DNA from: Lunularia cruciata
Lineage: Eukaryota > Streptophyta > Marchantiopsida > Lunulariales > Lunulariaceae
NCBI GenBank assembly: GCA_948567375.1
Contig: OX419762.1
Span: forward strand, 55,843,034-55,907,033
Direction: 5' to 3'
Length of the DNA stretch: 64,000 nt
Below the pieces are notes generated by a model. The model saw only the letters and a list, made by a program, of their open reading frames with translations. It was not told the DNA's origin and made no database searches. Made by a program: the position numbers and the translations under genes. This document shows, one piece after another, positions 21,590-33,100 of the stretch; position 1 is the stretch's first letter; each line of letters begins with the position of its first letter.

Positions 21590-24480
21590 CTAGTGCCTAA
21601 CATGATAAGCTCTTGTACACTCCCTAACAAATGTATTAAATGTTGTGTCCATCACTCCATATAACTCCAAGGCTAGAGGAAAAAAGATGTGACCTTGCCA
21701 CATGATCCTATACTTAGAGACCTTGCAACATGCTGTTGCACTCGCCGCCCATCTAGGAGGATGGGTAATCACTCCCTCCAAAACTCTATCCCATATAGGA
21801 TTTGTAACCACAACATCTGCTACTATCACCTGATCAACTTGGACCAAGTATAAGTCTGCCCTGACACGTGTCGTCTACAAAGCATACGATATCTACCTCC
21901 AAGCCAAGTATCCACTCTCTTGTGCCATAGCAAACACTATGTTCCTAATAGCATCATAGGTAGCTATCCTTTTTCCTCCAAAAGAACACCACATTATATG
22001 GACCGCTAATGCATCACACTCAAAAGTGAGTAATGAAGATGCATATGAGTGGACCAAACCTAGGCAAAACCTCATCATTATAGAGAAAGTAGCTGATGCA
22101 AGTCAAAATGCCTTAATGCACAATCAAGCTAGGATCCAAGAACCTACACCCTTGCCGGAGCAAGAGAAAAGATGTGCTCTAGTAGTTTGAGGAATGGATG
22201 AGTCAACTAAGAGAGAATGTAGCATATGCTCACATTCTCGCTCCATCAAGGAAGATTGTAAACCTCTAGTCTAGTTTGACGATAGTGAAGCAAAAGATGA
22301 AAAGTCCTCTTGAGCTTGTGAGGATAGACTATCTCTTGTCTGCCACAATAACATCTAGAGAGAAAAGGATCCACCTTCCACCTTCTACCTCCATCACATA
22401 AGTCTCCAAAACCGACCTATCAACAACCAAAAAATGAGAGGAAAGTAAGAGTGCTGAGAGAGCCCAACTACCCAAAAATGCTATAGGTGCCATCTCGTCT
22501 ATAAATACCAAGCCAACCCCTCCACATGAGATTGGTAGAGCCATCTATCTATATGCCAAATCCCCTATCACACACTCAAATGTCCTTGGTCCAATAATAT
22601 CACCAAAGACTCTCGTAAACCTCCTATCAAATACTCTTAGACGTGATAGGAAGGACGATGAGGGGAGAATTGTACAAATGAGGTAGGAGGGTTGACAAGA
22701 AATATTAGAAGAAAGTATACCAAATGCCACCTGTGGATCTCCTAGTAATGGAAGGTCATCTACATGAAAAACATTCTCTGCCATGGTAGCATCTAAGAAG
22801 TGTGTGACAAAATCCTCAGATCCTGGCACTCCAAGAACATGTAGTCCATCTATGGATGTGATACACCCCTTTGGAAGCTCAAGGTGGAGAGGGATACCTA
22901 CCTAAAGGAGATCATGCCTTGCACTTTGACACCTTGACTCTCAAGCCTACTAGATGTAGCTCGGTAGTCAAGTGGTCAAAGGCTTGCCTAATCTGATCTA
23001 CAAGGCAACAATATGTGTATCATCTGCCAAGGAGAGAAATACACAACATGGCATGGCCAAAGTAGTAGATAGGAGAGCTCTAAAGTTAACCATGGCAAAT
23101 AAAGGTCCCCCTAAAGGATCTCCCTAACGTGTACCAATAGCTGACTCCAAGACGGTGACTCTCTCTTGTTAACAACCATGTTGGTAGTGAAGGGAAGTAG
23201 GGGAGCCATAAAAAGACCATACAAAAGGAATAAGACTTGCCAAGGATCCACCATCCTTCCTAAGCTCTCTAAAGATGAATGCTCATGAGATGTTATTAAA
23301 AGCGTTCTCAATATCCACTTGTATGATGGCCTACTCCGGATGGATATCCAAGAGTGCTCTAATACCTAGAGATATAGCCTCACATCTCTAGGTGTAGCTA
23401 CTCCAAACTAATGTGGATTGGGGTGTTATCAAAAGTGAGAATGATGTTGAAGGACAATGATACAATTGAACAAACGCAAAAAGATCTATCCAATAGCAAT
23501 CGGTCTAATGCCCCCTTGTCCTTCTCCATTACGAGAAGTTGACTAGCACCTAACACCCAACTAACAGACATAGGAATGTCCCTTCTCGCTATTGCTGTAG
23601 CCACATAAAACAACTTGGTAAAACCACTAGAAGGATCATCTGCCTGAAAGTAATCTCTAAGGTGCTCATAAACTATCCCTATCAAGCCTCTTGAGGAAAG
23701 GCGAGAGGTAGTGCACAATGCTTGTGCAAATAGCAACCTATCAAGAAATAAAAGCTGCTTAGGCTGATAATCTAAGACCTCTAGTGGTAGTCCCTCTACT
23801 GCTGTAGGATGTAGTGAGAGTAGGGAGAGATAGTCTCATCAGTAAGACTCGCCATAGACAAAGGATGTAGCGCTCATGCTGCTCTACTAAACTCTCTCGC
23901 TTGATCCAATGTCCTACACCGTCGTAATCAAGTGGACTCTGTGGTATCCTGTGGTGACCCTTGTCTCCTAAACCGTGTTGCCCTAATAGACTCCTCCTGA
24001 AGGACCATCCAATCCCCCGTTTGGAATCGATGAAATCTAGCAGCCACCTCTCTATGCTCCGTACGTCTTCTAGCATAAAGAATACAAGATCGAGGGAGTA
24101 AGAGGAATAGGAACCATGCTAACTCGTCCAAGGGATCACATGCCAAATGAGCAAGTGGTAGGCAAAAAGCACATCTAGTCTCATCATGGAGTGTGCAGTG
24201 CAGCCTATGGAATAGACGTGGACACGGAAAACTAGTCTCAAATAACCCCAAAATGCAATCCGCCTAAGAAGCTAACCACTCTCATGACTCGATCGATATC
24301 CTTTGAACGATCAATGAAGGTATAGAAGAAGCATGCATAATCTAGAGTGTCACTACTATTGATATTGTCACTCATATTAAATGTGCATCCCAAGTGGTCC
24401 AACCATAATCCTTGTGCATCCTTCTCACATGGATCTTTACCCCTTGTGAGATAAAGAGTCGGTGACACACCGGGCATGGT
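21590..24480 (-). pseudogene. Non-LTR retrotransposon (C2H2 finger, RT, Cys/His region, nuclease-like C-terminus)
   Basis: Degraded element on the minus strand. In order it shows a C2H2 finger CPVCHRLFISQGVKIHVRRMH (split here for length: CPVC, then HVRRMH at about 24475-24410); a WFLFLLLPRSCIL segment; the RT lead-in WVLGASQLLVMEKDKG (about 23600); VDIENAFNNIS (about 23320); GTR-stop-GDPLGGPLFA (about 23145); and the catalytic L-A-D-D-T at 23035-23018. After RT come LHVLGVPGSEDF, LPISCGGVGLVF with FLGSW (22540-22460), a Cys/His segment C-S-F-G-G-K-R-I-A-T (about 21960), ADVVVTNP and FFPLALELYG (about 21820-21650). N-terminal fingers with C-terminal nuclease are the R2-like layout; that subclass is inference. 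Many stops and shifts. Confidence 0.75.
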
Positions 24481-24582
24481 GTATCCCGAGCTGCTCTAGG
24501 TGACTTCACATGGGGAGGTGTAACCATGGCTAGCACAAAAATAATGATAATAGCACATGATGTTCTTCTCGGTATATCTATT

Positions 24583-24884
24583 CGTATCCATAAAACCACA
24601 ACTTTACACATCCAAACTCACATAAAAAAATACAATCACTCTAAACTCTAAAAATTATAAATTTTCAAAACTTTCAATTTTCATCTCTAAAATTTTTAAA
24701 TTAAATTCTAAAAAAAAATTAATCATAACTTCTCGTATCCATAAAACCACAACTTTTCACATCCAAACTCACATAAAAAAAATACATTCACCCTAAACCC
24801 TAAAAATTTACAAATTTTCAAAACTTTCAATTTTCATCTCTAAAATTTTTAAATTAAATTCTAATAAAAATTAATCATAAAAAC
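24583..24884. repeat. AT-rich tandem repeat, two units of about 151 bp
   Basis: Unit 1 starts at 24583 and unit 2 at 24734 (cgtatccataaaaccacaac in both). Both include aaattttcaaaactttcaat and a run of a/t. Unit 2 holds ccctaaaccctaaa (24791-24804), two plant-telomere-like units. It sits at the 5' side of the non-LTR element, so it could be a promoter-type repeat of that element. Confidence 0.75.
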
Positions 24885-25163
24885 CAAAAAATTAAAATTT
24901 AAAATTCTAAAACCATCACTCACCCTGCATAATGATCATTCTAAACCCATCACTCTTTCAAATACACTAGGTAAAATACACAAATCTCCGAGCCAAACCC
25001 TATCTCACAAATGACAGTTCTTAAATAACCGAAGACAGTTAAGAAGTAGTAAAGTAGCTCAAAGCCTGACAGCTGTTAGTGGTACAATCGGCCATTGGTA
25101 CCTGCCATACCGTCAGACTGAAAGATTCACATGTCTGACTTTGGATTGGGAGTGTAGAAGAAA
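24885..25163. other. Unassigned AT-rich stretch
   Basis: No feature recognised. Confidence 0.4.
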
Positions 25164-25270
25164 AAAGGCGACCGCGTAGGAAAAATGAAGGATGGGAAGA
25201 CCCCATCAAGCAGCCGTACAAGGGAGAGACAAAGAAGGTAACATGGGGCTAAGCCCCAATAGAGTGTATG
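25164..25270 (-). repeat. Dispersed tail repeat, copy 2
   Basis: The fullest copy on this side: aaggcgaccgcgtaggaaaa, ccccatcaagcagccgtaca, then the palindrome tggggctaagcccca. Same orientation as copy 1 and not attached to a recognisable element body, so it is an independent 5'-truncated insertion or a short family sharing the tail. An adjacent 20-bp direct repeat (gagtgtatgggttgatt region) follows. Confidence 0.75.
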
Positions 25271-25299
25271 GGTTGATTGGGAGTGTATGGGTTGATGCA

Positions 25300-25900
25300 T
25301 TGGTATTTCATCTCATCGTCGTCCCCTCCGCCAGCGTAATAAGGATTAACCATCGTCAACCACGTTTGCATACCCCATGCTTTGGTGTCCCAGGAGCTTC
25401 TTGAGTTTCCAGCACGTCTGGACATCCTCCTCGCATCCTGTAGGTGTTCCCGTTTGGGAAAAGCTATATTGGCCTGATCATCGGTCTGAAGATGTCGAGG
25501 TTGGATATGCATTTCCAGTTTTAAGTGGCGAAATCTATGATAAGGAGAAGACGAAAGGCGAAAGGCGACCCGCATATGCAATCTATGTTAGGGAGAGAAG
25601 GATCGTGCTCCCAAGGCTGCCCAAATGTGATGGACTCAGGGAAGGCACGATGCGGGAGCTTCTCGAAGATTCACTGAGAGAATAAGCTCACCTTGAGATT
25701 GGAAAGGAGAGGAAACAAAAGGAACTTGGAACCTCAGTTCGATTTCACGGACCATGAAGGAAGCGGAGGTCAAAATCTGAAGTACTGGCAACACGTCCAT
25801 GCAGAACAAGTTTCAGTATCCGCAGTTGAGTCACGCTCTTCCTTGGGTACTGTAACTCGGCAATCTAACCGTGACATTTCTTGTGCGGTGGAATAGAGTC
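25300..25900 (+). other. Unassigned stretch before the HNL pseudogene
   Basis: An open frame at 25377-25685 (about 102 codons, no known motif, no clear start) lies here. It could be 5' gene sequence of the following pseudogene or unrelated. I do not recognise it. Confidence 0.3.
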
Positions 25901-26410
25901 AAGCTGTAAGCTGAATGTCTTTTTCACCATTCCATTCACTGTTGATGTTCGTCACCTTTTTGAAGTACATACTGTGAACGCAATCATCATTCTACGAGTC
26001 AGTGATCACCCTTTGAAGGCACGGTTAATCCCACATGCATATGCACTGTGTAATTCTGTACATCGATTTTGAGTTGCAATTGACTTTCTCCTCTTACAGA
26101 TGAGCGATTTATTTCTTTGATTGTATGAACCAGGCCCCCCGCAAGACCTACAGTGGACGTCCTTGTCTCCCATGGTTTTCAATCTGAAACTACTCACGAT
26201 GCGCATTTGTCGACATGGACCTCAGAGGGACCCTTGCAAGAAATTTGGGCACAGTCTTGGCTCCCAATCCGGTGTCCTGAGGCGTGTATATTGACAATCT
26301 CTTATGACGCTAGTCTAAGGCAGTCGGCTAACGAAGGTTCGCATGGACCTGAAACTCATTGCAGAAAGTTTAATGGCGGAGATCATTTAAGCTGATATAG
26401 GTCAACTGTC

Positions 26411-26509
26411 GCTTGCAGACACAGTTGTTTGATGACCAGACCTCCAAAGCAATGACTTGTGGGTAATTGTTTTGGAGGTCTGGTTAACAATCAGACTATG
26501 TCTGCAAGC
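26411..26509 (+). ncRNA. Putative foldback (proto-miRNA-like) hairpin in the HNL hydrolase region
   Basis: Arms 26411-26453 and 26465-26509 can pair over about 43 nt with few mismatches and one bulge. Perfect blocks are gcttgcagaca/tgtctgcaagc at the base and accagacctccaaa/tttggaggtctggt near the loop. The 3' arm is sense for the hydrolase nucleophile elbow (GNCFGGLV). The reverse complement of the 5' arm encodes the same elbow, SHCFGGLVIKQLCLQA, in a less decayed form. So the hairpin is an inverted duplication of gene sequence, the route proposed for birth of plant MIRNA genes. Expression and processing are unknown; a replication template switch would give the same structure. Confidence 0.5.
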
Positions 26510-28376
26510 CAACACTGCATTGCATATGTGAAAGAGAAAGTGCACATAAATCAGCCTCGTTTCTCGATACCGTGGGTGGACTACTTTTCAATGGAGCACC
26601 ACACTATGGGATGAACGTACCGTCCGACAATGGTTCAAATCCTTTGGTGAGGTTTGCAAAACTTCTTAGGCATCTTCAAGACTACACCAAGGCTCTGTTC
26701 AGTTGAGGACAAAGAATCACCACTGGAAAATTTGTGGAGTCGGAGCTCAAAATGTAAGTTACTTCCTATTTTATTTGTATGTAGCACACTGCAGCAAGAT
26801 ATTTCTGAGGTGAACAAAATCTAAAGCTTGAGCTGCTTCAAATCTACGTACCCCGGGAACTTTTTAACCCTGGATCATCAAGATGGTCTGTAGTCATAGA
26901 CTAAGCAAACGCAATCTAGCTGAAATAGATTGTGTACAGTACGATACTGCATCAATATCAAACTTACGTACCGACAAATTTTACCTCATTGAGTCCTGAA
27001 TTGAGTCACCATCATGATCTGACTAGTGAGCAAATGCTTCTAAATTTTGTTGATTCGTATCGTGTTTGCTTCCATGCGGGCAATACCGGGTGGTTTTGGT
27101 GATGAACCCCCAGTACCAGAAGCGTCCTCGAGGTTTGGGAACTTTATGATACTGAGCTCGGTTCTGACTGGTTCTAAAGTTTGCGTTTGATCGTATTAAG
27201 TGTTCATGGCGTTACTGTGATACACGTGGTAATGCAAAAATCCATGATGGGGGGAATTTCCTTTCTTCAGAGACAAAATTACCCAGCAACTGTCATATAT
27301 CTGGAACGCTCAACATGCTCTTGTAGTAGTTGTATGTCGAATGTGACTTCGATGTTGTTGTTACATGGTGATGATGGTTATCATGTCCGAGTCACTCGCA
27401 AGCTAAATTGTTAGATCGCCCTTTATGCATGACTTATGAAGTGAGTGACTTCTCTATGGATTCAGAACTGAAAGTCCATTGTTGATTTGAAGTACGACGT
27501 GAATGTAGCTGGGTATCGGATCCGAGGTTAAAGCATATGGGATATAGAAGAAGAAAACTCTTGCTTCGAAAAGGCATGCTGGCTTGCCCATGGCTGGGAG
27601 AGTCATTCCGCATCTCAAAGGTCTGCGCTACCTGGTTGTTCAAGGATGGTCGTGTAGAAAGTGTAGACACGAGTACAAAGGCGTTACTTTGCCCCGAGGC
27701 CTTCTTATGCTCCATGTAAGGATGACTTCAGGTTTGTTGGTGCAGTTGCACCGGGCCCATGGCAGACGCTGGACTATCTTGCGGTAGACTGCCTACAAGA
27801 GGAATCACAATGGTTTGGTACGGCCCGACGTGTAAGTAAATACAGTCTCAAAACCGAACGGGATCTGTCTCTTGCCATGAGTTCCATTGTAAATTTCAAC
27901 AAATTAGAACACATTGGTGCTCCTAGTAACTTTCAGCAAATCAGAACATATTGAGCTACTTGGTTACCCGAGTGAGTTGCCGCAAGGATTTGGTACGATT
28001 ACTAGTTTGAAACATTCTAGAAACAGAATGTGACCTCGTATCTCACTTGCTCTCACGAATCATTTTAAGTGGGAAGAGCTACAGAAGTTCAATTGCCCAA
28101 TTCGTCTACCGTAGAGTTTTGGCAGCCTTTCCTTGTTGGAGCACCTTGAGTTAGCGAGTTCTCAAATAAAACTCGTACCTGAAAGTTTTGGTAAGTAAGT
28201 GGATTGAAGCGCCTAACACTGCGGAGTGGTGATTCGCTGAATTGTTTACCCGAAAGCTTTGGCGACTTGAAGAGGTTGGAGTACCCTAAACCCTGGATGT
28301 AGGATGGTGTGAACGTCTTAGACCATTTACCCGAAAGTCTAAGTAATCTGACTAACTGATTTCTCATTCCGATACT

Positions 28377-28475
28377 ATTGGGGCTTAGTCCCACGTTACA
28401 CGCATAAGTTTTATCCTTGTACGGCTTGATGGGGTCTCTCCCGTCCTTAATATTACCTTAACCGGTCGCCGCTTT
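28377..28475 (+). repeat. Dispersed tail repeat, copy 3, inserted between LRRs
   Basis: Reverse orientation to copies 1 and 2: ttggggcttagtcccacgtt, tgtacggcttgatggggtct, and ends ccggtcgccgcttta. It separates LPESLSNLT from LPESMANLTRF of the HNL pseudogene, so it inserted into the LRR-coding sequence. Confidence 0.7.
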
Positions 28476-28779
28476 AGTTGAAGCATATACAGAGAGCAGA
28501 GGGTGGACTAAAACATTTGCCCGAAAGTATGGCTAATCTCACTAGGTTTGCATGTCTACCAATAGTTCGAGTGTAAAGATCTACAAGCGTTACCCGGAGG
28601 TTTTAAGCAAATCTCTAGATTTGAGAACATGGAAATTGAATCAAACGGGTACCTGGTTGATAGATCAGTTTGTTATTCCGGGGGTGGTAGAAATGGAATA
28701 TGGACTGCGCCATGACATGGAAATGGACAATTTGTTTCATAAGGGAGGTCAAATATAGAGAATATATTGACTCATGATC

Positions 28780-30120
28780 GGAATTCTCGATTCCGATTCA
28801 GTTTTCTCACATATAAGGTAGGATTCTGAAGACCTGACCATGGCGTTTCACTATTGTGTTACATAAGAAGAGCAATATGCTGACTACCTGTACTTTGTTT
28901 AAACAATGTTGTCTCCGCAACACTCTTTTGAGTGGCGCTTTGCATCATTTCAGAAGTATCATGCCATCACGCGAATGAGTATTATGGCTTGAAAGTGATG
29001 AATAGATTAGAAAGGGTAGTAAAACACATTTCCTAATTGTTTACTTTATGACAAATTCGTGTAACGACTGTAATGTTTCTTACAATCAATGTATTGCAGT
29101 AGGAGGACGGTGCTTGGATGTAAATCCAAGGATTGAATTTATAATTCAACCAGGAATGAATTTATAATTTTTCTTGCTTTTTCATCTTCGTCTGTTTGCA
29201 GGGGTTACTGCACCAAATATTACGTTTTTTTTAGCTACTATAATTTTAAAGGAATTGGTAGGGGGTTTAGGGTTTAGGTGGGCGTCAATGATTTTACGAT
29301 TTAACTGTGAAAGAATTTTGACAATTAGGAGATGGGAACAGTTTTATCTTATTTCTTTAGGTAGTCAAAGCGACTTGGGATATTTCTTGACAGGAGGGTC
29401 GAATGCGAGTGTAAAGAACAAACATCAAATGTTAAAAATCAAACACCGTCCAAAATTTTCTTCCGACACTAGTAGCCTGTCCTTACTTTGTGCTAGGCTG
29501 TCCGTCTTATCAACCAAAATCATCTCCACGTGAAAATGATACTGAGAAACAACCTTTGCTTTTTCAGAGTTTTCAAAGTTTCAGTTTGCATTCTCAAACT
29601 CAGCTCCGGTCATGTTCATATAGTTCATAGAGAGGACACTGCACTTGATGTTTTTTGTCTCTTGGGGGATCTCACTGACACCCGTCGCCGCAACACGCGA
29701 CAAGAATCTATACATCTGGATTAGTTTATCAAGAAGAACTCTAAACTTCTACCGTATATTTCCCTGTCTAGTAGCTAGTTCACTAGTATCACTATTCTTA
29801 AATCTCCACATTCAACTACTTCATTTAAGGATGCAACTACTTCCAACTATTTCGTTTAAGGATCACAAACACACGTTTTCGTTTAAGGATCGTCACACGT
29901 CTTGCAACTTCCTGCTTGAGAATTGCACATACACGTCGATCCGTTTCAGATTCGCATTGACAATGTCAATAAACAAAGTGAAAGCACTTGGTTTTCACTA
30001 AAAAATTGTCGAGTCTTCAATACATCGTTCACTAGATCCCCTCAAAAAGAATGCAGGTACCTTCGAATCAGTACATATCTACAATGGGAAAACTTATCCT
30101 AACTTAACACGGAGCCATCA
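28780..30120. other. Intergenic stretch 3' of the membrane-protein gene
   Basis: No gene recognised. Holds gtttagggtttagg (29264-29277), a short telomere-like motif, and repeats of cgtttaaggat (29847-29890). The 3' UTR of the neighbouring minus-strand gene must lie near 30000-30129, but no clear polyadenylation signal was identified. Confidence 0.4.
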
Positions 30121-30129
30121 ACATCAGCT

Positions 30130-33100
30130 CTAATTTGGTCCTCCAGGAACGCCATTATAAGGTGTGTTAGCCTTGCCATACCTTGCCTTGCCTGGTGCAT
30201 ATCTATATCTCTTCCTTCTAATGTACACCATCCACAGAAGAATAGAGAGCATGGAACCACCTGAAACAAGGATCATCCCCACCCAGATCCATTTGCAGTA
30301 TTTCCTAAGGTCGTGACAGTAGTCCTGTCTAATCTCAGTGAATGCGTCACGCACAAAGCTACAATTTGCCACGCTCACCAAGAAGTTGGCATCGACGAAT
30401 AGACCTTCTCCGACATCAGTGGCCAATGTCAGCTGACTGTATGATGAGTTTGTCAACCTTCCTGTCGTAGTACAAATGCCGTCACTGCTCGTCTGACACA
30501 CGTAGCTAGACCAATTCTGCACAAACATCAAGACAACCGCCATATTTAAATATGGTCCGACAGGAATCTGTGAAAACACGACCGCTCATGTTCGCCACTG
30601 TCAAAACATATTGAGTGGATGAAATGGAAAACTCAATTATATTACCCAATAGCAAGACATATAAAAAAAAGTTCAGCAGCGGACGTGGATTTCTAGTAGT
30701 AAAGTAAATGAGGTTACGTTCTAGTTCAGATGAGAATCTACGGCGGTTTTTCGAAACTCATAGAACTTACTCCAGGAGCTTCAGCCAAAGTGAGTTGGCC
30801 TGGTGCACATTGCTGGGGGTTGAAGTCTGGGGCCGGTCCGTATATATCACAAAGCGTAGGGACAAGCGGGCCCGACTGATTGTAGTATGTTGGTGTCCCG
30901 GGAGGGAAATTTACGTTGGCGACTTGGGTGATGACCTGGTTTGCAAACGAGGTGAGTTTGTCCGTGTAATCTTTGCTGTTGTCAAGCGCTGAGTTTGCTG
31001 TTGCAGGGTCCGCACAGGGTAGAATTTGATCCAAAGTCGTGTTTGCAGATGGTCTATCCACCCACTCTCCCATGGCCATACATGTATCTCCAATGGCGCT
31101 GCAATACAAATGAACAATATCCAGTACGCGTCAAAAACTTATCCAGTTATCCACTCAAAGTTGCCGGATCCCAGTAAGATATTCCACTGGAACATAAGAA
31201 CTGGGTACAAGAGGCCGATGAACGAGGCTTGAAATAGCACATACAATCGTATACTCTTACTTGTTTAACATGATGAAAATTCCGCAAAGAATCCACGTCC
31301 CAATAACCAGGATCCATCCAAGAAACACCAATCTGTGGAAAACCATGAGAGAGTTAGAAGGGTGAATGTTTCACGGGAGAAGTTGGGGGTATATCAACAA
31401 AGGTGGATAAAACAAACTGCCAGGGACACGATTACTCACAAGTAAACCACTGATCGAATACCGCAGGCAGCAAACACTGAACCAACCACAACAACTTCCA
31501 TATTTTAGTACTGTCCTTACCATCGCCCAAAAGATTTCAACGAAAAATCCAATGCAGCACTTCCAACCGGAAGCGAAGATCTTCAATTTAATCCAATCTT
31601 TATTTTCAGCCCGCGACACAAGATACAGAGACCAATGTAATCACTACGGTGTGCAGAGGCTCGAATTACTTACGTAGACCAAGTACCACCAGGAACAGCA
31701 TGACGGCAGCCACCACCATGAGTGAAATACGGCTGAAATGTGCACGGTAGGTACAGAAAACCAGTTTTTAATTGGAATACCATTCAAATAAATCATAATA
31801 ATGAAAGAATAATCATAAATCATAAAAGTTCCAAGACTCCGAAAAGAGAAAATAAGAGGACCACTTACACAATGTTGATTAAGTTTTTGATATCATCGGC
31901 ATTATCAGTGGTATCCCTCTGAAGCGTATTGGCTGAATTGTTCAGTTGCCTGTTTAGATTTTGAATTTCAGCTTTGTCAGCATCATCCAAGGTAAACAAG
32001 TCATTGATGTTGATTTCTGATGCCCTGGTCAGATTACGTGACACACGTCGGAGCCCTTCTTCTGTAGTATGCGCCTGTGCAACAATATAGTCCAAGGTCT
32101 CTTCCAGTCTGTCATTGAACTTGGCTTGCCCGTAGTACAAGACCACGCACCCCGCACTGAAACAATCACATCCGTAGTCAGCTTCAGATCCTTTCAAATT
32201 TCCCACCTGATCTTTGATAAACTGACTGCAATTCGTACCATTTATAGTTATGAGTTGTAAAGAGTCTTATGGCTTCATCGAGGTGAGTTCCCAACCCCCG
32301 CAATCACAACCTACAAGGGCTAATTTTCTCTTAGTCTTATGGCTTCATCGAGGTGAGTCCCAGGTTTCTCTTAGAAAATCTGGTGTTTGAGAAACTGGAT
32401 TCAAGAAAGTTGCATGACTTACATTGCTGCTGCAGTGAAAAGGAGGAGCAGAATAATGGGAGTAATATAACCACATTTTCCATGATCGTACTCCGGTTTG
32501 GTTCTATGGCCGCAAAAGCAGCAGCAGCACAAGAGAAACAGAAGTCCCAAAAGGCCCAAGGCAGTCCAGATGATGGCCACAACAAACGCTGGAAGTCCAG
32601 TATATCCAACCGACTGCACGGCGTGACAACCCATTTGGAGGAGTGAGCAATATCTCTAGTCTTACCCCACTCATATAACGGTATCTAGATCATCAATATG
32701 CGGCTAAAGCAGACCAGCGCATATGTATAAAAACATTGTAGGCACAAATGGAGCCTCCGCCAGCTGAGGAAAACCTCACTCTCCAACTGAACGCATTCAA
32801 AGCACAGAGGTTGCAACTTAGGATTCAGGTGCAGAATTCTCGTGATGTTCGTTCCCAATTTAGATTAGCCAAAGTTTTCACCTCCTGGATGTCACAAAAG
32901 GGTACACTTACAGCCCAGTAATGTCTGCTTTGTATATCCCATCCTCCTCTGTAGATCTTCAAGTCATCCAAGGGGTCCCGTCTGTTAGTTCGATTGGCTG
33001 CAAGGATGAAACTGTTATTCATCTCGACCATGCCATCATCGGCTGCCTGAAGCAGATGTCTCACAATCCCTTGAGCTGACACCAAGTATCCTCCTTGGCC

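Larger units (their letters stand above)
26120..28760 (+). pseudogene. HNL-type resistance gene remnant: alpha/beta-hydrolase plus LRRs, no NB-ARC seen
   Basis: Immune-receptor-like pseudogene. The hydrolase part reads VDVLVSHGFQ, WTSEGP, WLPIRCPEACILTISYDAS (26147-26310). After a shift it continues MDLKLIAESLMAEI, the nucleophile elbow VGNCFGGLV (about 26458-26484; canonical G-x-S-x-G has Cys for Ser), FLDTVGGLLFNGAPHYG (about 26555-26605) and VPEASSRFGNFMIL (about 27110-27155). LRRs follow: LKGLRYLVVQGW (about 27620), LPQGFGTITSLKH (about 27975), LEHLELASSQIKLVPESFG (about 28137-28190), LPESFGDLKRLE (28245-28280) and LPESLSNLT (about 28325). Beyond an inserted tail repeat comes LPESMANLTRF (about 28515). 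No P-loop or kinase-2 was seen, so NB-ARC is deleted. Hydrolase-NLRs are known from bryophytes. Confidence 0.7.

Noticed and set aside
24791-24804. Telomere-like ccctaaaccctaaa (and gtttagggtttagg at 29264)
   Set aside because: Only two units each, in AT-rich repeat or intergenic DNA; too short to call interstitial telomere.
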